Counted from the stretch's first letter, positions 1 through 9,916 are shown. The stretch is DNA of 63,685 nucleotides from Bdellovibrionales bacterium (GCA_947380295.1 CANCQK010000017.1:1-63685); one strand, 5' to 3'. The notes: generated from the sequence alone by a model not told the origin. Made by a program: numbers and translations.

Positions 1-915
1 AGAATCGCAATGCTGACACTGAGCGCAGGTCTGAGAGGTTTTCGGGGGAAAGACTTTCACCACGAAAACACCTAACTCCTGCGCCAGTACACTCGCACGA
101 TTCGCAAAGTAACTCTTAGCCCACATCGCTATCCGCCCACGCGGCTTTAGATTCGCTAAGAGTTTCGGGTCTTCAAAAGCCAGATTCAACCCACGAGCTT
201 GTGCGACGCGCACCGCTCGTTTGGCTTCAATATCCAGCCTCTGCCTCATAAAAGTTTTTACTGATTTTTTAAGATGGCCCTGCCTTCTTCTTTCCGCGTT
301 TCGATCTCTATTTCTTGTCAGAAGCTTCTTGCAACCTAAGCCTAGATAGCCATCCGAGCGTGATACCGAGTGGGTAACTCCCACGTCAACGCCTAACGTA
401 TTCTCCTTAGGCGTGGCCTTCTCGACTTCCTTCTGCACGAAAACGATCGCGTAAAATTTTCCGTTTTTGTCTTTGTGAAGTTCTGCTGTGGGATTTAACT
501 CGTAACCTTGCTTGAGCCAGTGGGTGAGTCTCTTATGCCCCTTCACAGGCACCCAAATTTTCTTAGACTTCTCAAAAGTGTTTTCCACCGAAAGCCAGTA
601 ATCAAAACTCGACTTCTCTGACTTTTCAATCTTTGCAGGGCACCCGATTTGCTTCACTTGAGGGACGTTACTCTTAGAGCCAGTCTCTTTCACCGATTCA
701 AAATGCGCTTTCAGAATCCCCTGAGCTTTATGCTGGGCTTGGTTTGAGAGCTGACCCATTCCTGCGGTCGAAAAACTCTTCACCGCCCGATTAAAATAGA
801 GCTGGGTAACCCAATGCTGCGTGAACTTCAGATGCCGACCGTAGGTATACGCTGCACCCTCCAGCTTTCCGGAGTTCGAAACCAAAGCTAGTTTTGCAAT
901 TCTTGTCACCAGCAT
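1..915 (-). CDS. tnpB: IS200/IS605-family TnpB (OrfB) nuclease, 3' end outside window
   Basis: TnpB is the RNA-guided accessory nuclease of IS605/IS1341-type elements. The minus strand is open from the ATG at 915 to the window edge (305 codons seen). A GVDVG motif (RuvC-I Asp) lies near residue 190. AFEDPK (RuvC-II Glu) follows near residue 260. The visible end, SQTCAQCQHC, is the start of the TnpB zinc ribbon. The last RuvC Asp and any omegaRNA/right end lie off the window. No tnpA is adjacent on the 5' side, so this may be a tnpB-only element. It probably cut the FemAB-like gene whose tail begins at 1113. The family assignment is confident; activity is unknown. Confidence 0.88.
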   Translation of the reverse strand, partial: MLVTRIAKLALVSNSGKLEGAAYTYGRHLKFTQHWVTQLYFNRAVKSFSTAGMGQLSNQAQHKAQGILKAHFESVKETGSKSNVPQVKQIGCPAKIEKSEKSSFDYWLSVENTFEKSKKIWVPVKGHKRLTHWLKQGYELNPTAELHKDKNGKFYAIVFVQKEVEKATPKENTLGVDVGVTHSVSRSDGYLGLGCKKLLTRNRDRNAERRRQGHLKKSVKTFMRQRLDIEAKRAVRVAQARGLNLAFEDPKLLANLKPRGRIAMWAKSYFANRASVLAQELGVFVVKVFPPKTSQTCAQCQHCDS

Positions 916-1083
916 CTCGACTCTAACCTAGCGTATTTCTAAGTAAAATTGAAGACCCTAGTGCCGTTACTACGCAGGTCATCCTAACCTGCTCAAACAC
1001 GGGTTCCTCTGCTGCGCAACCGTCACCCTGCGGCCGCCGCAAAAGTCTTTACAAGCGGCTTACGCCCTGCCTGCTGGCACCGT

Positions 1084-1102
1084 CAAAACGACATGCGTTT
1101 TG
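1084..1102. repeat. Hairpin at presumed left end of the tnpB element
   Basis: CAAAACG, a five-base loop and CGTTTTG form a perfect 7-bp stem. It lies between the tnpB 5' side and the point where the FemAB-like reading frame becomes recognisable. IS200/IS605 elements carry subterminal hairpins instead of inverted repeats, so this is a candidate left-end hairpin. The boundary is inferred and no second copy was available to compare. Confidence 0.45.
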
Positions 1103-1112
1103 CTTGGGCTGA

Positions 1113-1454
1113 TTGAATTCTCCGCACCTAGATGTCTCATTTCGCCTCTTTAGATCAACATTCGGCAAGAATTACACTCAAGTCCTGATTGCTCTCACTA
1201 CCGAGTCCTGCATTTATTTATCTGGCTATGATTTTCGAGCCGATGATCACTCACCCAGCACATCTGCATCAGCACATTTTCAAGTACTCGAAAAGTGCCG
1301 AGATCTACAAGTACCCGCCTATGACCTGAACGGATTCACTGACTCTCGCGATCTCAATCATCCCTACGCAGGGGTCTCTCAGTTCAAAAGTCAGTTTGGG
1401 GGTCAGGAAGTTCGCTGGGTCAGTCCAAAATTTCATATTACTCAGAGTATTTGA
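1113..1454 (+). pseudogene. C-terminal remnant of a FemAB-family aminoacyltransferase
   Basis: About 110 in-frame codons end at the stop at 1452-1454. The segment YDLNGF followed by GVSQFKSQFGG and EVRWV matches the C-terminal GNAT half of FemAB/FemX proteins (YDLGGI...GvyrFKrgFGGe). These proteins transfer amino acids to lipid II or act as related peptidyltransferases. The N-terminal half of the usual 330-400 residues is missing and there is no credible start or ribosome site; the only initiator is a TTG at 1113. The frame starts just after the hairpin at the edge of the tnpB element, which suggests that insertion or deletion by the element broke the gene. Confidence 0.7.
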
Positions 1455-1509
1455 ATCTAGGAGTCTCGCGGCATCAGCTGGCAGCCAGTAAAAAAATAGT
1501 GACGTTTTT

Positions 1510-1538
1510 TTGACAGCTCGCCTAATTCGGTTCAAAAT
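1510..1538 (+). promoter_or_regulatory. Probable promoter of the cold-shock gene
   Basis: TTGACA at 1510-1515 is a perfect -35 box. After 17 bases comes CAAAAT at 1533-1538, a 4/6 match to the -10 consensus. It precedes the csp start by about 40 bases, leaving a short leader with a strong GGAGGGAGAG ribosome site. Confidence 0.5.
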
Positions 1539-1576
1539 TTCAATAGGATACGACTACACATGGAGGGAGAGACTAC

Positions 1577-1786
1577 ATGGCCGTAGGTAAGGTGAAATGG
1601 TTCAATGAGTCGAAGGGATTTGGATTTATCGAGAAACGAGAAGGAGGCGAAATTTTTGTGCACTGGACCGGAATCAAAGAAACCGGGTTCAAGACTCTAG
1701 CTCCGGGTGAGGAGGTGGAGTTTGATATTTACGAAGGTCGCCAAGGACAAGAAGCACAAAATGTAACCAAACCAGATTACTTCTAA
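1577..1786 (+). CDS. Cold-shock domain protein (CspA family)
   Basis: This is a 69-residue single cold-shock domain, a cytoplasmic single-stranded nucleic acid binder (RNA chaperone). The opening GKVKWFN is typical. RNP1 appears as KGFGFI near residues 13-18 and RNP2 as IFVHW near residues 26-30. Length matches CspA-type proteins. The ATG at 1577 follows GGAGGGAGAG at about eight bases. It stands alone between the FemAB remnant and a glycosyltransferase gene. Whether it responds to cold cannot be told; there is no long structured 5' leader like that of E. coli cspA. Confidence 0.95.
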   Translation: MAVGKVKWFNESKGFGFIEKREGGEIFVHWTGIKETGFKTLAPGEEVEFDIYEGRQGQEAQNVTKPDYF

Positions 1787-1885
1787 GATCATAGAGTTTA
1801 AGATCGCGTAAAAAGCTCTCGAACTACAATTTTAGCGGGCAGTGCCTTTACACAAGCCACGCAATGTGACAAATTTTTAAAAATC

Positions 1886-2695
1886 ATGAGTCACCCTGTA
1901 ACAGCTACTATTATCACACTCAACGAAGAGCTTTCTATTGCACGATGCCTCGGATCATTAATCTGGGCCGACGAGATCCTAGTCGTTGACGGAGGGAGCA
2001 AAGATGCAACGCGCAGCATCTGCGAATCTAAGACAGCTCCCTGGGCCGACAAGATTCGAGTTGTCACTCGAGAGTGGACAGGCTTTCGCGAACAACGTAA
2101 TTTTTGCCTCCGCGAAGCTCAACACGATTGGATATTGGTCGTTGATGCCGATGAGGCTTGCAGCCCAGAACTTGCGGCGAAAATCCGAGAAATCCTGAAC
2201 TCCACTCAAGAGCCCGCAAACCGGGCCTACAAAGTCAGAAGGATCGAATATTTCTTAGGCAAGCAGATCACAGCAGGAATTTGGAACCCCAGCTACCAAG
2301 ACCGGTTTTTCCACCGCAAGGGCGTTCAATACGTGAATGAGATCCACGAGTACCCGCGCTTTGCAGCACTCCCCTCTCTGATTCATGAGCCACTGCATCA
2401 CGCACCTGACTTTGGACCTGAGAAGTTTCTCTACAAAATGAACAAATACACGACGATCGAAGCGCGAGATCGCGTTGCGCAGGGAATGAGAACAAACGTT
2501 TTCAGGATGTTTTTTGCGTTCTTCGCAATGTTCTGGAAAAACTATTTTTATTACAGCGCTTACCAGGATGGAATCCACGGATTAACCATCTCCATCCTCG
2601 AGGGTATCTCAAGAGCGGTCCGCCATGTCAAAATTTGGCAATTTCAGCAAGAGGCCGCTCTCAAGACAGCTTCCCTTCCTAGGGAACGTAATTAA
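1886..2695 (+). CDS. Family 2 glycosyltransferase, WaaE/KdtX-like
   Basis: This 269-residue GT2 protein probably adds a sugar to lipopolysaccharide core or another surface glycan at the cytoplasmic membrane. TIITLNEE near residue 8 and VVDGGSKDAT near residue 33 are the nucleotide-sugar fold signatures. VVDADEA near residue 88 holds the DxD metal site. QDRFF and VNEIHE near residues 145-155 are typical of the WaaE-like subgroup. A C-terminal aromatic stretch may associate with the membrane. It overlaps the convergent gene on the minus strand by 17 bases. No other glycan genes are adjacent, so the acceptor is unknown. Confidence 0.85.
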   Translation: MSHPVTATIITLNEELSIARCLGSLIWADEILVVDGGSKDATRSICESKTAPWADKIRVVTREWTGFREQRNFCLREAQHDWILVVDADEACSPELAAKIREILNSTQEPANRAYKVRRIEYFLGKQITAGIWNPSYQDRFFHRKGVQYVNEIHEYPRFAALPSLIHEPLHHAPDFGPEKFLYKMNKYTTIEARDRVAQGMRTNVFRMFFAFFAMFWKNYFYYSAYQDGIHGLTISILEGISRAVRHVKIWQFQQEAALKTASLPRERN

Positions 2696-3290
2696 CGTGC
2701 TCGCTCCAGCTCACGTCCACTGAAGCAACGCCGACCACTTTGCCAAAGATTCGGTTACTCGCCAGGAACATTGAATTAAATGGCCTTCCGTCATTACCAG
2801 ACTCAAAAGTCCACTTTCCTGTTTCCTTAAGTCTCAGCCGCGTTTCAAATTCACCAAATTTATGAAAAAATGGCGCTCCATTGATCAGATAGATCAACTT
2901 CAAATCACCCCCAGTGATCGAGTCAAAATGGTCTGACTGCAGTGTCAGGGTATGCAGCAACTCTCCGTTGATGCCGTGATCCGTTTTAAGTACTGCACCC
3001 TCACGGAGTTGATTCACATTAAACTCAATCGCTCCGCCCTGACTAGTGACTAATCGGAAGGTGTGAACCTCTGAATGGGGTCCCAGATCAACAAGAAGGT
3101 CAGTCCACCCCTCCATTGCATCGGATGTAATATGAGCCACTCGCTTCTCCGTCGGACTCTTCAAATAAGAAAAGACATCCAGACCGAGCGGAGTCCAGAA
3201 ATCAAATTGAAGCCCCGAGGCCGATGCTGAATTGGCAAAAAAGAGTCCTAAAACGAATACGAGTTTTTGAGCAGTCCTGAATTTAATCAT
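2679..3290 (-). CDS. Exported protein of unknown function
   Basis: This is a 203-residue protein with an N-terminal signal peptide: MIKFRTAQ, a hydrophobic run, then SASAS near residue 24. The mature part is predicted to be beta-rich and I recognise no family. ATG at 3290 is preceded by GGGGGGGAAACT, a strong ribosome site. The gene ends inside the tail of the convergent glycosyltransferase gene. No operon partner is evident. Confidence 0.75.
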   Translation of the reverse strand: MIKFRTAQKLVFVLGLFFANSASASGLQFDFWTPLGLDVFSYLKSPTEKRVAHITSDAMEGWTDLLVDLGPHSEVHTFRLVTSQGGAIEFNVNQLREGAVLKTDHGINGELLHTLTLQSDHFDSITGGDLKLIYLINGAPFFHKFGEFETRLRLKETGKWTFESGNDGRPFNSMFLASNRIFGKVVGVASVDVSWSEHVNYVP

Positions 3291-3359
3291 AGTTTCCCCC
3301 CCAGGAAAATAGTTCTCTACTTTTTCCCATGGGAGGCAAACTCTGTCAATCAGGCAGCT

Positions 3360-5234
3360 TTAATCGATTCGCTCAGAGCGTTTGACGCTCCGCAGATTTT
3401 GGTTCAGAACTTTCTTTCTAAGGCGGATAGACTTGGGAGTGATCTCAATCCACTCGTCTTCATCGATCCATTCAATGCATTGTTCCAAAGACATCTTTCG
3501 GACACCCGAGAGAGTCACTAGAACTTCAGCATGAGCAGATCGAATATTGGTCAGCTTCTTTTCTTTGCAAGGATTGACGTTCAAGTCATTTTCCTTGCTG
3601 TGCTCACCAATGATCATTCCTTCATAAACAGGAACACCGGGTCCGAAGAAGAGAATCCCACGATCTTCCAAGCTCATTAAGCCGTACTCGATCGTGTCAC
3701 CGGTTCGATCCGAAATGAGCGAACCGCTGGTGCGATGCGACAAGTCGCCTTTGTGGGGACCGTAGCCCAAGAGAATGGTCGAGAATAAACCTTCTCCACG
3801 AGTAGCGGTCAAGTAACGAGATCTCATACCGAGAAGTCCACGAGTCGGAATTTCGAATTCCAAGCGAATTCGACCACTTCCGTTGCCTGCGTCGCCTTCG
3901 TACTTAGTCAAGAGACCTTTACGACTCTGGAACATATTGGTCACGTCACCCACAGCAAACTGGGGAAGGTCTAGAACGGCGCGCTCCATCGGCTCCATTC
4001 GCTGACCCGACTCATCGGTCTTGTACAAAACAGTCGGTTTACCGACCATGAATTCGAAACCTTCACGGCGAATTTGCTCAATCAAGATTGCAAACTGGAG
4101 CTCACCACGTCCGAGAAGTCGAAACTGGTCATTTGTTGCCGTTTCTTCCATTCTCAATGCGACGTTCTGTCTTACTTCCTTAAGGAGGCGGTCTCTCAGC
4201 TTTCGAGACTGAATTGCCTCGCCTTCTTTTCCGGAGAGAGGAGAAGTATTCACCGAGAAAATCATTCCCAGGGTCGGCTTTTCAACATCAATACGAGGAA
4301 GTGCTTCCTGCGCATCGGAGCTGACCAGAGTATCGCCGATTTCTGCGTTTTCGCTACCTGCGATCACGCCAATATCACCGGCCAAAAGCTCATTCACTTC
4401 AACTTGCTTCAACCCATCGTAGGTATAAAGCTGAGTGACTGTGAAGCTTTCATTTTTAGGCTGACCTGATTCAGTGATGCCTCTTCGGATCAATCGCTGA
4501 TTCTTTTTTACTCGACCTGATCGAATCTTACCAATCCCCAAACGTCCGACGTACTCGGAGTAAGAGAGGTTAGAGATCAACAGTTGCAAGCCTTCTTCGT
4601 CGCCAATTTTTGGGGCGGGGATTTGCTTTAAAACTTCATCAAAAAGGGGCTGCAAGCTTCCCTTTTTGGTTCCAGCGAGCAACTCAGGAAGCTCATCTGG
4701 GTTCAGGGTACACCAGCCCTGACGAGCACAGGCGTAAATAATCGAGAAATCAGCTTGTTCTTCAGTTGCGCCGAGGTCTACGAAAAGATCAAACGCGTGA
4801 TTGACCACTTCCTCAGTACGGGCATCAGGACGGTCCACTTTGTTGATCACGAGGATGACTTTGAGTCCCTGCTTAAGAGCCTTCTGCAAAACGAAACGCG
4901 TCTGAGGCAATGGGCCTTCGGCTGCGTCTACGAGAAGAAGTGCACCTTCAACCATCCCCATGATTCGCTCAACTTCGCCGCCGAAGTCGGCGTGGCCGGG
5001 AGTGTCGACAATATTGATTTTGGTATCACCCACTCGAACCGAAGTGTTCTTGGCCAGAATCGTGATCCCACGTTCTCGTTCCAAATCTCCCGAGTCCATA
5101 ACCCGGTCTGAGACCACTTGATGCTGCTGGAATGTTCCAGCCTGGCGCAACAAAAAGTCAACCAAGGTCGTTTTGCCGTGGTCGACGTGCGCAATGATAC
5201 AAATGTTTCTTAATTTGTCCTGACTTAAAACCAT
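3360..5234 (-). CDS. typA: Ribosome-associated GTPase BipA/TypA
   Basis: BipA is a translational GTPase of the EF-G class that acts in 50S ribosome assembly and stress adaptation. AHVDHGKT (G1), RERGITI (switch I), [12 protein letters not shown] (G3) and NKVDR (G4) are all present in the first 140 residues. The EF-G III/V-like and BipA-specific C-terminal domains follow, ending in a basic tail. I start at ATG 5234 ([10 protein letters not shown], 624 residues): upstream codons are non-family sequence inside the gap after pntB, and GAGAAAG precedes this ATG. It lies 23 bases after pntB on the same strand and may be cotranscribed with the transhydrogenase. Confidence 0.97.
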   Translation of the reverse strand: MVLSQDKLRNICIIAHVDHGKTTLVDFLLRQAGTFQQHQVVSDRVMDSGDLERERGITILAKNTSVRVGDTKINIVDTPGHADFGGEVERIMGMVEGALLLVDAAEGPLPQTRFVLQKALKQGLKVILVINKVDRPDARTEEVVNHAFDLFVDLGATEEQADFSIIYACARQGWCTLNPDELPELLAGTKKGSLQPLFDEVLKQIPAPKIGDEEGLQLLISNLSYSEYVGRLGIGKIRSGRVKKNQRLIRRGITESGQPKNESFTVTQLYTYDGLKQVEVNELLAGDIGVIAGSENAEIGDTLVSSDAQEALPRIDVEKPTLGMIFSVNTSPLSGKEGEAIQSRKLRDRLLKEVRQNVALRMEETATNDQFRLLGRGELQFAILIEQIRREGFEFMVGKPTVLYKTDESGQRMEPMERAVLDLPQFAVGDVTNMFQSRKGLLTKYEGDAGNGSGRIRLEFEIPTRGLLGMRSRYLTATRGEGLFSTILLGYGPHKGDLSHRTSGSLISDRTGDTIEYGLMSLEDRGILFFGPGVPVYEGMIIGEHSKENDLNVNPCKEKKLTNIRSAHAEVLVTLSGVRKMSLEQCIEWIDEDEWIEITPKSIRLRKKVLNQNLRSVKRSERID

Positions 5235-5257
5235 GACTTTCTCAATTCCCGAGCGGA

Positions 5258-6655
5258 TTAGGCTCCCTTGATTGCGGCCACCAGGGACTCGCAAGTGCTC
5301 TTCGCATCACCAAAAACCAAGGAGCAGTTCGGGTAATAAAACAGAGCGTTGTCCACGCCGGCATAACCGGCCTTCATCGAGCGTTTGCTGACGAAAATTT
5401 GTTTAGCTTTATATGCGTCCAAGATCGGCATTCCATACAGCGGGCTAGTTTTGTCGCTCTTGGCAGCAGGATTTACGACGTCGTTGGCTCCAATGACCAA
5501 ACAAACATCGGCAGAGGAGAAGTCTCCATTTACTTCTTCCATCTCAAAAACACAGTCATACGGAATGTCGGATTCTGCCAGAAGAACGTTCATATGTCCA
5601 GGCATACGTCCAGCTACAGGGTGAATCGCAAATTTAACTTCGACCTCTTTTTCCAAAAGGGTGTCCACTAGTTCCTTCACAGCATGCTGAGCTTGAGCCA
5701 CAGCCATTCCGTAACCAGGAACAATGATGACTTTGCGGGAGTTCTCCAACATAAAGCCAACATCTTCAACGGAAGCTGACTTAACGCCTTTAGTTGCAGC
5801 AGCCGCGCCGGCTGAGACTGCAGCCGAATCTGCGCTCCCCATCCCGCCAAAAATCACACTCACGATCGAACGGTTCATCGCCTTACACATGATGTAAGAA
5901 AGAATTGCACCACTACTGCCGACCAGAGCTCCGGTGGTGATCAAAAGTTGATTACCTAGGATAAATCCAGTCGCCGACGCCGCCCAACCCGAGTAGGAGT
6001 TCAGCATGGAAACCACCACTGGCATATCTGCGCCGCCAATCGGGAGAACCAGGAGGAATCCAAGCGCCATGGCAATGACCGTCATTCCTAAAAATGAGAA
6101 AGGGTCCCCCGTGACTGTAAAGCGAACACAGAATCCCACCATAAAAAAGCCCAATACAAGATTGAGCAAGTGCTGACCTTTGAAGACCAGGGGATTCGAT
6201 TTCAAAATTTCTTGAAGCTTTCCAAATGCTACCAAAGAGCCGGTAAAAGTGATCGCACCGATCGCGCTCCCCACTCCCAGCTCGATCATAGCAACTGTAT
6301 CTAGAAGGCCTGCTTCACGATGAGCCAAGAAGGTTCCAGCAGCAACGAGTACAGCCGACAATCCCACGAAACTATGAAGCGCGGCAACGAGCTGAGGCAT
6401 CGAGGTCATGCTGATTTTCAGCGCGAGAACAACTCCGACTACCGCTCCACCGCCGAGGCCGGCAAAAATCCAGGTGAACGTTTTCACCTCAGGGTTAGCC
6501 AGGGTCACGCCGACTGCCAGAGCCATCCCCAACATGGCAGACCAATTCCCTTTTAGGGCTGTTTTGGGAGAACTCAGGCCTTTTAAGCCATAAATAAAAA
6601 GGATTGTGGCAACAAGATATGCGAACGCAAAAAAATCAGGACTGAGCTCTAACAT
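5258..6655 (-). CDS. pntB: NAD(P) transhydrogenase subunit beta
   Basis: This 465-residue inner-membrane subunit of the proton-translocating transhydrogenase couples proton entry to hydride transfer from NADH to NADP+. The N-terminal half has about nine membrane segments. The C-terminal dIII domain binds NADP(H): VPGYGMAVAQAQ near residue 316, then GANDVVNPAA and the late KRSM and GVDN segments. Length is standard. It is the third gene of pntA1-pntA2-pntB; the gap to pntA2 is eight bases and GGGG precedes the ATG. Confidence 0.97.
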   Translation of the reverse strand: MLELSPDFFAFAYLVATILFIYGLKGLSSPKTALKGNWSAMLGMALAVGVTLANPEVKTFTWIFAGLGGGAVVGVVLALKISMTSMPQLVAALHSFVGLSAVLVAAGTFLAHREAGLLDTVAMIELGVGSAIGAITFTGSLVAFGKLQEILKSNPLVFKGQHLLNLVLGFFMVGFCVRFTVTGDPFSFLGMTVIAMALGFLLVLPIGGADMPVVVSMLNSYSGWAASATGFILGNQLLITTGALVGSSGAILSYIMCKAMNRSIVSVIFGGMGSADSAAVSAGAAAATKGVKSASVEDVGFMLENSRKVIIVPGYGMAVAQAQHAVKELVDTLLEKEVEVKFAIHPVAGRMPGHMNVLLAESDIPYDCVFEMEEVNGDFSSADVCLVIGANDVVNPAAKSDKTSPLYGMPILDAYKAKQIFVSKRSMKAGYAGVDNALFYYPNCSLVFGDAKSTCESLVAAIKGA

Positions 6656-6663
6656 TTTGACCC

Positions 6664-6963
6664 CTATTTTTTCTTTTTAAACATGGCCAACATTCGGTTG
6701 GTCACCACAAAGCCGCCAAAGATATTAATCGAGGCTAAAAAGACAGCCAAGAATCCGATGGCATGAATCCAGGAGAATCCGGAAGCGTCAGTTTGCACGC
6801 CGGCTCCGGCCACCAAGATCGCTCCGACCACCACGATTGCACTAATTGCGTTCGTAACCGCCATCAGAGGAGTATGGAGAGCGGGTGTCACACCCCAAAC
6901 CACGTGATACCCCACAAAGCAGGAGAGCACAAAAACGTAGATTGCGATCATCGTTGGAGACAT
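6664..6963 (-). CDS. pntA2: NAD(P) transhydrogenase subunit alpha part 2
   Basis: This 99-residue membrane piece of the alpha subunit has three hydrophobic helices and ends in a lysine run (FKKKK). In many bacteria the alpha subunit is split into a soluble NAD-binding part and this small membrane part, as here. Conserved [18 protein letters not shown] lies near residues 24-41. It sits between pntA1 (23-base gap) and pntB (8-base gap), so the three are probably one transcript. Confidence 0.95.
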   Translation of the reverse strand: MSPTMIAIYVFVLSCFVGYHVVWGVTPALHTPLMAVTNAISAIVVVGAILVAGAGVQTDASGFSWIHAIGFLAVFLASINIFGGFVVTNRMLAMFKKKK

Positions 6964-6986
6964 AAAGATTCCTTTTCTCGAATTCT

Positions 6987-8105
6987 CTAATTTTTGAGTC
7001 GAACCTGACCCTGATAGGTCGACAGAGCCGCGCTAATGATATCGTCTTCGAGATCATACCGAATCGCAGGCTTGCCGGCTTGATCATCAACCATGAGGCT
7101 CAACAAAGAAACGAGGTTATTCGCATAGAATTGACTCGAATCAGTCGGCACTAAAGACGGATAATTCACCAAACCCACAATTTTGACGCCGTACTTAGTC
7201 ACCACATGACCCGGCTCGCTCAGTGGACAGTTCCCACCGGTAGCAGCCGCCATGTCAACAATCACTGACCCCGGTCGCATGCCCTTTACGGCTTCTTCAG
7301 AAATCAAAACGGGAGCGCGTCGTCCGGGGACGTTCGCGGTCGAGATAATCACATCGCATTTTTTCAGACGCTCGGTGAGCAGGGCCTGTTGCTTTTTCTT
7401 TCCTTCTTCAGAAAGCTCCTTAGCGTAACCGCCTGTACCGGTGCCTTCTTCGCCCACATCAAGCTCAACGACCTTAGCCCCCAGGGATTGAATCTGCTCT
7501 TTCACGTCAGGGCGGATGTCGTAAGCTTCGACCGTTGCACCCATACGCTTTGCCGTCGCGATGGCCTGCAGACCAGCAACGCCAACTCCTAAAATCATGA
7601 CCTTAGCCGGTTTAGATGAGCCTGCAGAGGTCATCATCAAAGGAAGGAAACGGCCATAATGAGCAGCAGCCTCGAGCACGGCGCGATAACCTGCAATATT
7701 CGCCTGAGACGACAAGACGTCCATCGATTGAGCGCGGGAAGTTCTCGGGATCAGCTCCATGCTGATCGTGTCCACTCCTTGGCCTGCCATTTTTTCAAAA
7801 AATCCATCCTTTAGATAAGGTTCCAACATCGAAATCAGAAGCGCGCCCTTTTTCAGTCGCGGCATCTCAGAATCCGACGGGCGGTGAACCTTGAGGAGCA
7901 CATCGGTACCCCAAGCTTGAGCTGCATCGACCAGCTCAACACCCTCCATCTCATAAGCTGAGTCAGGAAACCCTGCCCTTTCACCGGCCGATTTCTCAAC
8001 CTTGACCTGAAAGCCCTTTTTACAAAGCTTTTTGATAGCGTCGGGGGTGAGCGCCACCCGAGTTTCGTCCTGCCTGGATTCTTTTGGAAGACCGATGGTG
8101 ATCAT
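6987..8105 (-). CDS. pntA1: NAD(P) transhydrogenase subunit alpha part 1
   Basis: This 372-residue soluble dI domain binds NAD(H). It resembles alanine dehydrogenase: opening [17 protein letters not shown], nucleotide loop [18 protein letters not shown] near residue 172, and [10 protein letters not shown] near residue 285. The RQDE sequence and the loop around residue 230 are typical of Pnt alpha. It is the first gene of the pnt operon. The 81 bases upstream are A/T-rich and must hold the promoter, but no clear consensus was seen. Electron and proton traffic happens at the inner membrane with PntA2 and PntB. Confidence 0.95.
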   Translation of the reverse strand: MITIGLPKESRQDETRVALTPDAIKKLCKKGFQVKVEKSAGERAGFPDSAYEMEGVELVDAAQAWGTDVLLKVHRPSDSEMPRLKKGALLISMLEPYLKDGFFEKMAGQGVDTISMELIPRTSRAQSMDVLSSQANIAGYRAVLEAAAHYGRFLPLMMTSAGSSKPAKVMILGVGVAGLQAIATAKRMGATVEAYDIRPDVKEQIQSLGAKVVELDVGEEGTGTGGYAKELSEEGKKKQQALLTERLKKCDVIISTANVPGRRAPVLISEEAVKGMRPGSVIVDMAAATGGNCPLSEPGHVVTKYGVKIVGLVNYPSLVPTDSSQFYANNLVSLLSLMVDDQAGKPAIRYDLEDDIISAALSTYQGQVRLKN

Positions 8106-8186
8106 TTGCGCCTTTATACCTAATTAAAATAGTTTAGACTAGATTTTAATCCTTGATGTCCGAAATTTCAACCGCTCCTCGCTCTT

Positions 8187-9323
8187 TTAACTCTCCTGGG
8201 ATTCAGGATGCGCCATTTGAGTGTACCAAGCAGGGGGTGTGAATTTTTCTTTGCCGAACGGGAGCCGATTCAGTTCAATCTCATCCATAAAACTCGGTAG
8301 GATCCCAGTCGGGACAAATTCCCCGACGATTTTGCCCTCCTGAGTTCGGCCACGTTGGATAAACTTAAAGATATCTCGAACCTGATAACGTCCCGAATCA
8401 TCGACTTCAGGAACGACTTCGGTAATGTGGGTCACTTTCCTTGAACCGTCTTGTAGTCGCTTAATTTGAACCACAAGATGAATCGCGGCGGCAATTTGCC
8501 TGCGAATGGCGGCAATCGGAACTTGAGTATCACCCATCATGGCCAACGTTTCCAAACGAACGAGTCCGTCGTAGGGAGTATTGGCGTGGGTAGTCCCCAT
8601 CGATCCGCCGTGCCCTGTATTCATGGCAGTAATCAGATCCAGGGCCTCGGGACCTCGAACTTCTCCGACTACAATTCGGTCAGGGCGTAAACGAAGTGCA
8701 GAGCGAATTAAATCTCGGATCGTAATTTGCCCTTTCCCCATCGCATCAGCATGTTTGGTTTCAAAGAAAACGACGTGGTCAGTCGAAATTTTTAGTTCCG
8801 ATGAGTCTTCAATAATCAGGAGTCTTTGATTTCCTGGAATGCGAGAACCTAAAACGTTCAGGAGTGTCGTCTTTCCAGAACCCGTGCCGCCCGAGATTAT
8901 AATATTTTTTCCGAGAAAAATACAAACATCCAAGAAACGCGCACCCTCTTTAGAGATTGATCCTCGGTTAATCAAATCAACAAACGAGGGTGTGCCTTTA
9001 GAAAACTTTCGAATTGAAAGAGTAGTACCCTTCCTCGAACAGGGTGGCATGACCGCGGCAACGCGACTCCCGTCGGGCAAGCGAGCGTCTAGAATCGGAT
9101 TTTCATCGTCGATTCTCCGACCCACAAATTGAGCAATATTACGCACAGCGGCTTGAAGCGCCTGCTCGTCCTTAAATTTTGCAGGCGTTTTTTCAAGAAT
9201 GCCGCGCCGCTCAACAAAAACCTCGTCCGGGCCGTTAATTAAGACCTCGGAAACGGACTCATCGGCCAGGTAGGCCTGAACAGGGCTGAGAAAAGTTCCA
9301 ACTGAATCTTCAAAAACACCCAC
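8187..9323 (-). CDS. cpaF: CpaF/TadA-type secretion ATPase
   Basis: This is a 378-residue type II/IV secretion ATPase of the Tad (Flp pilus) class, which powers pilus assembly from the cytoplasm. An N-terminal region (SEVLINGPDEVFVERRG) precedes the RecA-like core. GGTGSGKTT near residues 145-153 is Walker A. IIEDSSEL is the Asp box. RIVVGEVRGPEAL near residue 216 is Walker B. GHGGSMGTTHAN is the His-box region. Its immediate upstream partner is the cupredoxin-like gene (five-base gap). The platform genes tadB/tadC are not in the window; a TadG-like gene is 23 kb away. Confidence 0.92.
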   Translation of the reverse strand: MGVFEDSVGTFLSPVQAYLADESVSEVLINGPDEVFVERRGILEKTPAKFKDEQALQAAVRNIAQFVGRRIDDENPILDARLPDGSRVAAVMPPCSRKGTTLSIRKFSKGTPSFVDLINRGSISKEGARFLDVCIFLGKNIIISGGTGSGKTTLLNVLGSRIPGNQRLLIIEDSSELKISTDHVVFFETKHADAMGKGQITIRDLIRSALRLRPDRIVVGEVRGPEALDLITAMNTGHGGSMGTTHANTPYDGLVRLETLAMMGDTQVPIAAIRRQIAAAIHLVVQIKRLQDGSRKVTHITEVVPEVDDSGRYQVRDIFKFIQRGRTQEGKIVGEFVPTGILPSFMDEIELNRLPFGKEKFTPPAWYTQMAHPESQES

Positions 9324-9328
9324 GTCAA

Positions 9329-9916
9329 TTACCTTTCACGACTCATGGGCGCCGCCGAGCTCAGCTCCTTCACGAAAAGCGAACCCTCAGCCCCATTAAT
9401 GGGACAGTAAAATCGATATTGACCCGGCTGAGTCGGGACGAAACTCAACTCTTCAACTTTTTGAGAACGAACCTGCTTACGCAAATTGAAAGAATCCATC
9501 ATCATGCAAAGGGGCTTTTTCGATGCTCCTGTGAGATAGATTCGGACTGGGATGTCTCGAGTCACAAAAATAGTCTTGGGGAAAAACCCAAGATCTGAGG
9601 CAATCAACGCCACTTCTTGTACACCCGAGCTAGCGTTGATCTTGAGCGGGGGCTTTGCTGGTTTTTCGAGCGACGCCAGACCCCGACCTTGAGCCGTAGA
9701 CTCAGACTCACGGAGTTCCACCTGCATGGGAGATCCCGCCTGACGATCCCCGTAAACAGGGGGTGCTGGGGGTTCCCCGAATCGAGAAGAAGGAAAGGCC
9801 TCAGCGCCATCGAATACCCCGGCTCCTGTCAGCCCTGCAAACGACACAGGCAGTGCCAACAAAAAAGCTAAAGTCAAAAACAACGTCCCTAGAATCCAGC
9901 GATAGAGTTTTTCCAT
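9329..9916 (-). CDS. Exported cupredoxin-like protein paired with CpaF
   Basis: This 195-residue protein has a signal peptide (hydrophobic residues 8-27, then SFAG) and a Pro-rich linker to about residue 90. A C-terminal cupredoxin-like beta domain of the EfeO/CoxB type follows: LGFFPKTIFVTRDIPVRIYL near 108-127 and YRFYCPINGAEG near 168-179. In copper proteins the final loop reads C-x-x-H-x-x-x-M. Here the Cys is kept but the His position is Asn, and the earlier His is absent (MMMDSF). The domain may therefore not bind copper. The five-base spacing to cpaF suggests a shared operon and an envelope role. Confidence 0.7.
   Translation of the reverse strand: MEKLYRWILGTLFLTLAFLLALPVSFAGLTGAGVFDGAEAFPSSRFGEPPAPPVYGDRQAGSPMQVELRESESTAQGRGLASLEKPAKPPLKINASSGVQEVALIASDLGFFPKTIFVTRDIPVRIYLTGASKKPLCMMMDSFNLRKQVRSQKVEELSFVPTQPGQYRFYCPINGAEGSLFVKELSSAAPMSRER

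Noticed and set aside
4074..4469. Long antisense frame within typA
   Set aside because: Antisense to a highly conserved GTPase gene with no independent support.
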